Of a stretch of DNA of 64,000 bases, positions 31,357-42,172 are shown piece after piece. Each line of letters starts with the position of its first letter. The stretch's first letter is position 1. Both the position numbers and the translations under genes were made by a program. Source of the stretch: Rhipidocladum racemiflorum (lineage: Eukaryota > Streptophyta > Magnoliopsida > Poales > Poaceae); assembly GCA_036346355.1 (NCBI GenBank), contig CM070588.1, positions 14,059,914-14,123,913 of the forward strand. The letters are read 5' to 3'. Under the pieces are notes generated by a model, which had not been told where the DNA came from, ran no database searches, and worked only from the letters and a program-made list of their open reading frames with translations.

Positions 31357-33167
31357 TGTGATGCCTTAGAGCGTCAGAGCGATTCTAGGGTTCCTTTTCC
31401 TGGTTTTGTTTCGGGAGGAATGAGGGAAATTGTTGGGGAATTAAATAATTGAAGTTTATGCGGTGTATTAATATTAAATTTGGAGTATTCGGGCTAGAAG
31501 CAGTGGGCCGAGGAAAACTTGGGCCTAGGCCAGGAATTCTTCTCCCACCTCCCCCTCCCCTCGCCCTAAGTGGGCCGGCCCACCTCCCCCTAAAGGGGTG
31601 GCGCCTCCCCATGTGGCCGGCCACCCCACCCCAAACCCTAGGGCGCCTCCCCCTCTTCCGCTAGCAGCCGCCCCACTCCACCTCTTCCTCCCCTTGCGTG
31701 GTGGCTCAAGATCCACCGCGAAACGCGAAGGAGAAAACGAGAAGAGGATCCATGGAGGCGAGGAGGACGAACAGATTTCCGTTACGGGGATCGTCGCGCG
31801 TTCTTCGTGGGTTCGTAAGGGGGGAACTTAAGGTAAAATTCCCAATCTTTTACCCCTGTTCTACCTAGGGATTAGGAGTGTATTAGATCTGGTGGTGAGT
31901 GGTTTGGATGGATCTTGATGGGGGAGAAGGGTAGATGTTCATGTGGTGCTGTTTTTGGAAGGGATGATTGTGCAGCGAGGATTGTTTCGCGTTTTACGTG
32001 GCATAGATGATTTTTCCTGAAAAAACCTATAACTAGAAAGTTGTAGATAACGTCGAGACCTAGCTTTTGTAATTGTTTCAGAATTTTTGGGGCGTCGGTC
32101 TGAGAGTTATCGCTATTGGAAGATGACGAACAGAATCTGGAAACAGATTTTGTCCACTGTGTTGGACGGTTGTTTAGGCATATTTAACCGTAGAATTGAA
32201 ATTTTTGACCTTCATGAAAGTTGTAGATCTCGTCAATATCTAGCTACTGTATTTTTCTGTATTTTTATGAACAGTAGAAAAAAAATACAAAATTGGGAAG
32301 AGAGGGTGCTGCTGTTCGTTCCGGACAGATCGGGGTTTTTGGCGTTTAAACGGGAACGGGGAGTAGGAAGCGTGTGTTTGAATTGTGTGATGAATTGTGA
32401 TGTCGCTATGTACTGAAATAATGTTTGTTCAGGTGGTGCCACTGCTGGGTGCAACTAAGTTCATCGTCCACGTCGGTAAAGGCAAGTGGAAGTAGTTGTT
32501 TTGTTTGTTAAATATTTCATCTCTATGATATTTGCTTTCTATCCATGCTATATGATGAGATGCAAACATGTGGACTCAGTGGAGGTGTTATGAATGAATT
32601 CATGCATGAAGCATTAACTACATAATCATGCATTGGAAGTTTGTCTACGCCAGCGTGCGCGACCGTACCGGTACAACACCGTGTGTTCCTGAGAAAGGGC
32701 ACGGTGAGGAGGAACATGGCATAAGCATGTGCATCAATTATATGCATTTTACTGAAGTGGTATGGTCTATTTGATGTGGTATTGTATATGAGGAATGTGG
32801 AATGCTAGTTATATGGTGGATGTTATATTCGTATTAGTTGTTCCGCTTGCTGAGATTACCCAATCTCACTACTTGCTGTTTTGATGTTTTCAGGTAGCGC
32901 ACGTGAGTCGTAAGCATGAAGGGTGGGCTAGCAGCACAATAAAGTTTCTGATGTCATCACGACTCACATGATCTAGTGCCTTAAATAATTCATTAGTTGA
33001 ATGAAGTTTTTTTATTTATGGTTGATACCTGGTTGATTTAGACTCGTTGTCTCTAGTACTAATGTCGTGATATTATTCCTATTTGAATTGCTTCCGTATT
33101 GTCTTGTTTTAGGGGAAATGCTGTCGATTTATTCTTATGCAACAGTTGAGATTTATGGGGTGTTACA
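31357..33167 (+). repeat. CV-1 3' LTR (1811 bp)
   Basis: Begins TGTGATGCCTTAGAGC and ends TTATGGGGTGTTACA. It follows the same plan as NC LTRs: C-rich tract (31540-31690), AGTTGTAGAT blocks, CAGGTGGTGCCACTG (32431-32445), palindrome GTACCGGTAC (32665-32674), stem-loop TGAGATT-accc-AATCTCA (32851-32868), a TTTTCAGGTAGC segment and a terminal GGGGTGTTACA. Not coding. Confidence 0.87.
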
Positions 33168-34197
33168 TGGCGCCAGGCTGGCCACCATCCGGTCGAAGGC
33201 CGGGCGCAGCATGGAGGTGGCCTCGGCTTCCGCGCGGAGCCGCTCGCCCTTCTCCTCGTCGCGCTCTCGGGTGATCGCCTCGACGCGGAGGGCTCCTTGC
33301 TCCCTCTCCCGCTGCAGGTCCTGCTCCAACCTCTCTGACCGGCTGCGCCAGTCCTGCAACTCTGCCCGGAGGCGAGCGATCTCAGCGACAACCTCCCTCA
33401 GCCTCTCCCAACCTCTCCCTGCTCGCCGCAAGGCGGCCGCACACGCTGGAGTGTAGCTCGCCAAGGGCGGACAGCAGAGCGTCCGCGTCCGCCGAAGGGA
33501 TTGGGGCGTCGAGGGCCTCCGGAGTGGCCGGTAGGCCCAGCCCGCCACCTGGCGGTAAGATGTCCGCCCCGGCGGTAGGCACCGGGTGGTCGCCAGTGCA
33601 GCCTTGGTGTTCGATCACCGCAGTCGGTGCAGCCGCGGCTGCAGCATTGCCCTGGTTGACCCCTACGGAAGCCCTCGAAGAAGATGCCTTGAAGAAAAAA
33701 GAAGGTCGTAAGTCTCTCAAATTACATGAACCTGATAAGCTTGCTACGTGTTTTTGTGTGTACCCGTCAGAAGGCCTCCTGAACCGGGGCGTGCCCGGAA
33801 TGAGGGTTATCACCCCGCGCGGAGCTGGTCCCGGCGGAGTGACCCTCGCCGGCGGTGGCGGGGGAAGGATCGGTGCCGACGGCGGGGTGGATCACCCTGT
33901 ACCCTGCATCGGCGCCAGCGGCGGAGGTGGATCACCCTGCGTCGGGGCCGACGGCGACGGCGGATCGCCCTGTGCTGGCGCCGGTGGTGGGGGTGGATCG
34001 ACCTACGCCAGCGGTGGAGGCGGATCGCCCTGCGCCGGTGGCGGCAGCAGGGGCGGATCGGCCTGCGCCGGTGGCGGCAGAGGAGGCAGAACCGGAGCTG
34101 GCGGAGCTGTTGGTGGGGCGACACCGGCTGAGGTTGAAGCGGCGGCCACCGTAGAGCTACCCGCTCCGGTCGTGGTCGCCGCGCCCCCTGTACCTAC
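33168..34197 (-). pseudogene. opposite-strand fragment: coiled coil plus Pro-rich repeats
   Basis: On the minus strand there is a Pro-rich repeat (QGDPPPPLAP-type units, about 33870-34130), an Ala/Gly-rich linker, then a strong coiled-coil segment (LREVVAEIARLRAEL, RSERLEQDLQREREQ, ERLRAEAEAT) ending about 33168. Stops and one frameshift break it. It resembles the leader or extra ORFs of plant Ty3 elements, possibly of an inverted Tat-like element, but I do not recognise a family. The plus strand also has an open frame (33524-34354) that runs into TK-2 protease; the Gly-rich plus reading is probably a shadow. Confidence 0.4.
33870..34130. repeat. GC-rich short tandem repeat
   Basis: Degenerate units of about 30-36 bp around GGCGGATCGCCCTGCGCCGG, five to seven copies. 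Encodes Gly/Ser-rich or, on the other strand, Pro/Gln-rich protein. Confidence 0.65.
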
Positions 34198-35757
34198 AAC
34201 AGTTTTGTTTGACTCTGGAGATTCGCATTTGTTTGTTTCTCGAGATTTTGTTTCTAAGAATGATTTGGAGATTGTGAATCTTAAATGCATGCTTCTAGTT
34301 CAAACCCCTGGGTCAGAACTCCGATCTCAAGTAGAATGTTCTGGGTTAGAATAATGGTAGATGGGGTAGAGTTCCTAGCGAACCTTATTATATTGGGAAC
34401 CCAGACCTTAGATTTTATTTTGGGAATGGATTGGTTATCCAAACACAAGGCCGTGTTAGACTATGGACGAAGGATTATCTCCGTTGAGAGCCCATGTGGA
34501 AGAAAGGTTGAATTTCAAGTGACCACCGTTCGAGAAGGACAATTGATGGTCAAAAGCGCGAAGGCAATCAGCATAGAGCATGTCTCAGTGGTGAATGAAT
34601 ATCCGGATGTTTTTCCTAAAGATTTACCTGGTATGCCGCCGGATAGAGACATAGAGTTTGTGATAGAATTAGTACCTGGTACAGCACCGATAGCAAAGAG
34701 ACCTTACCGGATGTCCACCGAAGAATTGGTAGAAATGAAGAAACAGCTTGAGGAGCTGATGGAGAAAGGATTTATTAGACCAAGTTCGTCGCCATGGGGA
34801 GCACTAGTTTTGTTCGTCAAGAAGACGGGAGTTTCCGAATGTGCATTGATTACCGTGCACTCAATGAAGTCACCGTGAAGAATAAGTACATGCTACCTAG
34901 GATCGATGACCTGTTTGACCAGTTGAGAGGAGCCAGAGTGTTCTCCAAGATTGATCTTAGATCAGGATATCACCAGTTGAAGATTCGGTCAGAAGATATC
35001 CCGAAAACCGCATTTTCGTCAAGATACAGACATTACGAGTTTACAGTTATATCCTTTGGTCTGACAAATGCGCTAGCTTATTTCATGAATATGATGAACA
35101 AGGTATTCATGGAGTATTTGGACAAGTTCGTTGTTGTGTTCATAGATGATATCTTAGTCTACTCCAAGACGAGGGATGAACATGCAGAACACTTGAGGCT
35201 AGTTTTGGAGAAGCTGAGAGAATAGCAACTCTTCGCCAAGTTCAGCAAATGCGATTTCTGGAAGGACAAGGTGGAATTCCTTGGACATGTAATGACCGCA
35301 GAAGGAGTCGCCGTTGATCCAAGCAAAGTAGAAGCTGTGTTACATTGGGAACAGCCGAGGACGGTGACCCAGATTCGGAGTTTCCTTGGAATGGCAGTCT
35401 ACTACCGCCGCTTCATTGAAGGCTTTTCGACGATTGCGAGACCTCTTACGCAATTGTTGAAAAAGGAGAAGAAGTTCAACTGGACACCGGAATTTGAGAA
35501 CTAAAGAAGCGATTGACATCAGCCCCGGTGCTAGTTCTACCGGGCGTCAATCAAAGCTTCGATATTTATTGTGACGCATCGCGCCAAGGACTTGGATGCG
35601 TGTTGATGCAAAACTGGAAGGTTGTTGCACATGCATCAAGGCAGCTGAGGTTGCATGAAGAGAACTATCCGACGCATGACCTAGAGTTAGCTGCCATATT
35701 GCACGCTTTGAAGTTGTGGCGTCATTATTTGATCAGAAATAGATGTGAAGTGTATAC
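34198..35757 (+). pseudogene. pol: TK-2 pol, first part (protease, RT, start of RNase H)
   Basis: Protease FDSGDSHLFVS and FILGMDWLSKHKAVLD, RT with FSKIDLRSGYHQLKIRSED, FGLTNALAYFM and VVFIDDILVYSKT, connection domain with GFSTIARPLTQLLKK, and RNase H IYCDASRQGLGCVLM to RNRCEVYT. Frameshifts lie near 34290-34350, near 34820 and at about 35504 (about 10 bp lost after TPEFEN); a TAG is at 35223-35225. NC-c interrupts it at CEVYT. Closely related to TK-1 but damaged at different places. Confidence 0.9.
35753..35757. repeat. target-site duplication of NC-c, left
   Basis: TATAC before the NC LTR start TGTGACAC; repeated exactly at 47969-47973. Confidence 0.92.
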
Positions 35758-38105
35758 TGTGACACTACGGTATGGTGTGACATTATAGAATGTGAAATTA
35801 CAGAATAAAACCTTTCGGCTTGAGGTTTACTCGCGTTTTTGGGCCGTTTGAAGTGATGTGTCACCACGGAGTGTCGTAACCTTTTAAATGGTGCATGTTA
35901 AGGTCAAAAACTTTATGAAATATGGTATGGCAGGTTAAAACCATAAGGTATGGAGGTTAATAACGTTTCCGGGCCGTTTCCGGGACGTTTTCGGGGTTTT
36001 GGGCCTTCCCGAGGGAGTTTGGGCCTTAAGTGGGCTTTGGTGGGATGGAGTAGGTCTCCGTAACGGACTAGGATTGGGTGTGGGGGCTGGTAAAAGGGCT
36101 CCCTACCAGCCCTTGGGCGTTCACCCCTGCCCCTTGTGCGCCCTTCCCCCCACTTGCCCTTGCCCTAGCCGCCTCCCTCCTCCCTTGGCCGTGCGCCTCC
36201 CCCTCCCTTGCCCCATTGCTCCCCACCTCTCCACCACCTCTCCTCCACCCCTTGCTGCCCTAGGGTGGCCTCCCCACCCCTGCATCCTCATGGATCCATC
36301 CGAGGAGCGAGGAGCGAGGAGCGAGGCGGCGCGAGGAGCGAGGTGCGAGGAGCGAGGAGCGAAGAGCGAGGAGATCTATTGGAGTTTTCGTAAGGCCGGG
36401 CAAAGGTATGACCATGGGAACCCTGGGGATTGATCTAGGTACTGTTATTAAGGTGTTTATCAAGTTTTTAGATCAATTGGAGGTGCTGGATTGGAGTAAT
36501 TTGGGTTAGATCTAGATGTTGCCACGTTTCTGTTTTGGGACAGCATGAGCAGTCGGGCTAGGGTTCGAGTTATCGTCTATTTAGAATCCGATTCTGTCCG
36601 TACGGATGTTGAAGAAGTTGTAGATAATGTAATTATCTTTCCGTGGACATAAAGCACGTTAAATTCTGATTAGCCGTTTGAAAGTTATGGCTGTTTTCCC
36701 GAGCGTGTTAAAATCTGTGACGTAATTGGAACAGATAACGGTAATCTGTAGATTAGACGACTTTAGAGTCCGAATCAGTCTTTCCATATACCTAGAGAAA
36801 GTTGGGAAATTTCCTAAGCTACGCGAGGATGTACTCGTTTAATTGATTCGGAGTCCCAGAACTCAAGTTATGCCTTTTGCAAGGCTGCTGTCCCGCAGGG
36901 ACAGAACCTCTGTTTTTAGGTTTTGCGAGTAGATGGCAATGTCGGGGTACATGAGGGTTTGCGTACTGTTTTGTGGTTATGTTTGTGAGCGTGTGGTACC
37001 TATGTGCAGGTGGTGCGACCCCGGGAGTGCCCTCTACTTCCCGCCAATCCGTTGCACGTGGTTGAGGCAAGTGTGTTGTGATGGATAGCGATTTGTAGGT
37101 TGCTTGTTGAGAATAGATGGAATTGACTACATGATATATGATCACTTGCCATGCTTTTATGATTGCCAATGATATGATGAGCATGTTTAATATGTTATGA
37201 TGCCATGTGTTAATATGTGAGTTAAATATGATGTTGGCATAAATGCATACATGGCATGTTACATGGCTCGGGCGGTGAGAAAGTCATAACTAGTCCGGGA
37301 AGGTCGGTGAGAAAGTTATGACTAATCCGGAAAGCCATTGAGTAAGTCCTACATCGTGATTCCATCCACGTGGTGTTTGGAAGCGAGGAGTAGGCACCCT
37401 CCATCTTCGGGATGGAAGGGGGGAGAGGGTGCACACCGACGGGTGTGTACTCAATCATACCGGTATGAGTTTCCAAGGAGATATGAGCATAGCATTGCAT
37501 TGCATTGCATTACAATACATATTAAATGATGAGGATGTTGTTATGTGTTCAAGTATGAGATGTTATATGTGACGTGAGGTATTATTGTCTTGTAAATGAT
37601 CTTGTTGTCTATTGCAATATGCTTGTTGAGTTTTCGAACTCACGCTTGTGTTTTATGTTGTTTTTTTAGGTACTTGAGATTGGCATGCGGGAAAAAGGGG
37701 TTTAGCTACACTTCTACACGTAGCTCCACCATCATAATCCATAAATACACACTTGGAGACATGATATTAAGAGTTGTGCCTTAAACTTAATGTATGGTTT
37801 AATTTAGCATGCTTGTGATTCCTTATTTGCTTCGTTATAGATTATGAAGTGGTTGAGCGTGGTATTAATGGCGTAATTCGATGATATGTCCATTTATGTT
37901 GATGTTCTAGATGTCATGTGCTATGATATATCTTGCCATGATTTCGATATTGTGTTAATTCATGGAAAAACAAAGGAGATGCTGCCGAAATATCGGTTTT
38001 TAGCATATATCCCTTTGCTGGAATTTATGTTTAAATGTGGCATTTAGATGTTGTTTAGCTTATGTTTGGTAGCATTCGGGCATATTAAATGCCGGGGTGT
38101 TACAG
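35758..38105 (+). repeat. NC-c LTR A (5' LTR, 2348 bp)
   Basis: TGTGACACTACGG to GCCGGGGTGTTACA. Marks in order: C-rich tract (36110-36290), GAGCGAG short repeats (36300-36372), GTGGTGCGACCCCGGGAGTG (37010-37029), paired GGTCGGTGAGAAAGT motifs (37269-37330), hairpin GTGCACACC-GACG-GGTGTGTAC (37429-37450), ATACCGGTAT (37457-37466), CATTG repeats (37492-37510), stem-loop TGAGTT-ttcg-AACTCA (37627-37642), and a terminal CCGAAATATCGG dyad. Confidence 0.9.
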
Positions 38106-41100
38106 TTGGTATCAGAGCGAGGTTGTAGGTCCTTGGAATGCGTATTTTTAGTGTCATGCCATAGGGTACAACTAAAATATGATGTGGAATAACTTAGAAA
38201 CATGGCTTAGGTTTCAACTAAAACTTTGTCATAGGATAGCAACATTAAAACTTGCAAAAAAATGGTATAACTAATCTAAAATTTGACACACACTAGATGC
38301 ACAGTAGGAAAGGGTATGGGTATCGTTTCTTTACGCTTAAATGTTGTATTTAAGCTTTGATGTTGAATGCTTCTTTTGGCAATGCATGTTGCTATGTCAA
38401 TGATATATGTTGTGGTGATAAGAGTGGGGTTGTGGTACCGAAGGGTTTCGGTCACCTCTTGTTGTTTATAGTTAGGGTGAGGTTTGACGGTGTGGCCGGT
38501 TAGCGCCATCACCGAAGAACTGTTAACCCCTGTAGGAGAAAAGCGCTTACCCTTTCTGTCGTAAATCGGGTAGTTGATTGGAGACGAAAAGGAAGAGTTA
38601 ATGGTGGTTTCCTTCGGATGTTCTTTGTCGTTCTGACGATTGGTGTTTGTTGCTTTTCTTGGCTTTAGCTGTTTTGAACCAAATGAAAAGGTGATGGGCT
38701 TTCGCGGATCGTTCCGTATGCGGTGTGTGGTTTTGTCTTCCTTGGGTGAAGACGAAGAAGAGGAGTCTAGTGTTGCGCTTCTTTTGGGCGCCTTTCCAGT
38801 TTTTGATGCCTGTTAATTGCTTCATGAAGAACAAGCATTTATTTATTCCTGTGGTTGTCTGTCTCCAAGGCTAAAGGAGTTTTGTTCGGAGTTGTGCCAG
38901 ACCTGGCTGTCAGGGCTAAAGTTCTGTGGCTTCATAGTAGTAAGTGGTGTTTGATTTCATCATTTTACTGGTTTGAGAAATCATCTTTGAAAGCCCCTCT
39001 TGAGTCATGAAAGTTAGGGGTTTGGTGTTAAGGTTTTATTTGAAAAGATTAATGGAGCACTTGGTTCCCTTTCGAGAAAAGTTGTCTTCCAACCAGTTTC
39101 CTCTATGGAAGTCTTTGAGATTGAAAAGTGTATTGGAGAATTCCTTTGCATAACCAAGTTTGGGTTTGTCTCATTGCAATTTTGAGAGTCAAGTTTCCTT
39201 ATGAATTTGGGATGAGTTTTAAAACTAAAATGTCAGAAACAAAGTAAGTAGTCTTTTGACTGAAATCGTTTGTCCCTAGTAAGAATTGATGTTTAGCATG
39301 TTATGTAGTAGGTAACAATGTGGTTTATGGATTGATGTGTTGCTAAGTTAAATTTTGAGTTGAATCAATTCAATGTGAGTAAAATCTCTAAGTTTGAGAA
39401 TAAATAGACTACTAGTGTTGTAGTTCACTCTTAGCGAGAATGATTGAAAGTGTTAATGTTCATGCTTAGAATCTGTTGCCTTGCTTTAAAAGTGCTTATG
39501 ATCCTCGTTAATGTTAAAAGTTTAAACCTTGATGCATAGTTAAAACATTAAGATGATGTAAACTGCTGATATTGTTAAGAAGCTTTGCTTGGTGTTTAAA
39601 GATGTGCTAATCTAACGGATTAGTAGAGACTAGTGACTTTAATTTGGAAGTTGATTGGAGTGGTTATTTATGTTGTTGCAAACTACTAGTATATTTGGAA
39701 GTATGCAGTTGTGACCCTTCAATGCTAGTTTTCAATCTATTTTAAATAGTTGGAGCATGTTGTAATTTTGTTATCACCTATGTATAGGGTAGCTAAAAGT
39801 AATGTTGATCGGTTGATGATTATGCCCATTTGTTTTTATTGATGACTTAGTAGTGGTGGTAGTTGTGTAGAATACTTGTTGGAAACCATTGACTAAATGG
39901 AGGGTGTTGTAACCTGTGGTGATGGAGTGAACCATGGATAATTAACCTGATATAGAGTTTTATCCTTAATGAATGTATGCCTTGGAATCCTAGCTATGAA
40001 CTTTGTCTTGTAGAGATAATATTTACATGTTGAAGTCGTTGTTTAACTGAATAAGGTTCGGATATCGAGACGTGAATAGATAGGAGGTATGAAATTTATA
40101 TGTTGATATTGCTGAAAGATTTGTGGAAGTACTATGTTTCAAATTTAGAATAAGAAGTATTATGATACGGTGATCCGTGGGGATCATATCATTATAGTCT
40201 TGGTTGGGTGCCTTCTTGATAAGCATCATAAACCCTTATTAAAAGTTTTGGGAATGGTAACTAGAGGAAGAATTTGTTGTGAAGCTTTTGGTTGAATTGT
40301 GTTGGGGCTCCTCAGGGAGTAAAAAGTGATTATTAAAGTCTTTTAATGGAAAGCGTAGTGGAATTCTAGAGATGGTTCTTTTTATGCTGAGCTGTTGTCT
40401 AAAAACCTTTGAAACTGGTTTGGTTGTTTGCCATCTCGGTTGAATGCTTTCGCTGAGGTGTTCCTTATGTTGAGTTTCGAGTTTCCCCAAAACTTCGTAG
40501 TGGTTGGTGTCGACCTTTGGTTTTGGCGAATTTGTTTAGTTCGTGTTGTGAGTTTGAGTTTACATCCAAAAGTTTTTGAGTGGATCGCGCCCTTTCGCGT
40601 TCGACCGATTTATCTTTGGAATTAATTTTAAAAGGAAGCAGATGGTCATAAAGGGTTGTGTTGGAAACTTTTGAGTTAAGCCCTTGATGTGTAACTCTAT
40701 TTGACTAGAGTTGGAGTCATTTAGAAAATGTGTCCAGCGTATGGTGTTTTACAAGTCCGATTTTTATGAATGTTTCATAAGTGAATTTGGTTAGTGAAGA
40801 GTTTTCTTTTTGGATTGAGTTTCCCTCTCTTTTGATAAAAATTTATGGCGCTTGTGTCTCAGAGATGTTTAATTTTGGAGTCGATGTTCTGTTCCAAAGG
40901 GTTGAGTTTGATTTTGCGAGGTGTTGCAAAGCTAGTGTTAAATCGAAGATGGGTTTTCACCACGATGTGGTGTTTTGTTGATTAACGATGTTGCCGTCAT
41001 AGTTTATATGAATTAAGCGCAACTCTCGATGTTATTCGAGATTTATTCATATGATACCGAGGCGTAAGTCATCATGTGAATGACTATTCGGTGAGTGTGG

Positions 41101-42172
41101 TTACATGATGAGGGAATGGTGAAAAGTAAACATGACATCGTTTTTACATGTTAAATGATAAAAGAGTCGTTGAGCCAGTCGGTGAGAAAGTCATATATGG
41201 AGATATGACTAATCCGGAGTGCTCTGAAGAGTGTGCATTTATGTCATGAAACGAGATTTCCCTTGCTTTCTAGTATGAAAAGAAGCAATGAACAATTTCT
41301 CGTATGTTGGTTGTGATGTAGGGATTTATGCTTCCTTTGTGTTTTGGCTTGGATGTTGCCGAATTCTTTCCAAAATGGTTGTTAACGCTTTGGGTTTGAG
41401 TTGTTGTGTGTACACTTGGGCTTGATAGCTAAGTGTTTTTGTGTGAGGGCGAGACCCTCTTAAGAAAGGAACCAATTAGGGTTTGGTAAGGTTTTCGATC
41501 CTAGCTTGGGCTAGGTGTCGAACCTTAGTGGTATAAGGGTGGTTTGTGATGGAGGTTGATGATGTATGGGTTTAACCTTTACTAAGAGTAGCGATGGGTG
41601 GAAGTGAAGTTGACGGTAGATCGGTGATAATTACCCTGCCGTGAGCAGTTGTCTTCACTAGTTGTTTTTGGGTTTGAGTCTTGCCTGGGAAAGGATGGAA
41701 TAAAATGTTAGTATGATCGTGTATCGGAAGGGCTAGTGTGCCTTAATGAGTTATTCCCCTCGATGGAAATTTTCGGGAATGTAGAAAGGTCGTTAAAGGA
41801 ATTGTGACTTCCTTTGATTATGTCATGTTGAGTTTAAGGGAGTATGGTAGTCAGGTTGGTTGTGATACAAGTATGAAGTGTTTGCCGTGAGGATTCGAGC
41901 GTTTTGGGTTGATGGAGCCCTTTGTGGTTGAAACGCAGATTCTGTTGGGGAATTGAAGTGAAGGTCGATTTGTGAGGGGTTGCCCTTAGTTGAGTTAGAT
42001 CAACACTTTTTCTCTATGTGTTGGTTTTGGGAACTCGTTTGTTGTTTGTTCCGGTTTTAGTCGTTGTGTGAATGTTTTGTGCTGCAGAGAAGCCGTTTGT
42101 CCCTTGGGGATTTTGTCATTGATTTTGGCGTCCTTTGGATTCGAGGTCGAATCCTGTTGAAGGGGGGGAGAA
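38106..42172 (+). mobile_element. NC-c non-coding internal region
   Basis: 4067 bp with no frame over 83 codons and no protein motif in any of six frames. It is T- and G-rich on the plus strand. Homologous DNA is present in NC-b (51069-53379) and NC-a (about 221-999), so it is a conserved family feature rather than a decayed gene. One internal block at 41171-41222 copies the GTCGGTGAGAAAGTCAT and ATGACTAATCCGGA motif of the LTR. It ends in a PPT (42156-42172, AAGGGGGGGAGAA). Confidence 0.85.
38108..38119 (+). promoter_or_regulatory. primer-binding site of NC-c
   Basis: TGGTATCAGAGC three bases after LTR A, complementary to initiator Met tRNA. Confidence 0.9.

Larger units (their letters stand above)
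27926..33167 (+). mobile_element. CV-1: second chromovirus, 5' truncated
   Basis: Plus strand. It starts abruptly at the protease active site, continues through RT, RNase H, integrase and chromodomain-like tail, then PPT and a complete 3' LTR (31357-33167). The 5' LTR and gag are absent. Its LTR start (TGTGATGCC) and end (GGGGTGTTACA) and its PPT resemble the NC family more than TK. Confidence 0.87.

Noticed and set aside
33524..34354. Plus-strand 276-codon frame that fuses a Gly-rich region to TK-2 protease
   Set aside because: Crosses a rearrangement joint; the Gly-rich part is better read as Pro-rich protein on the other strand, and the frame ends by frameshift inside the protease.
38276..38834. 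Short antisense ORFs in the NC-c interior
   Set aside because: Each is under 80 codons, none has a motif, and NC-b does not keep the frames.
40428..40981. Short sense ORFs in the NC-c interior (65-66 codons)
   Set aside because: T-rich hydrophobic frames with no motif; matching NC-b DNA is not open in the same way.
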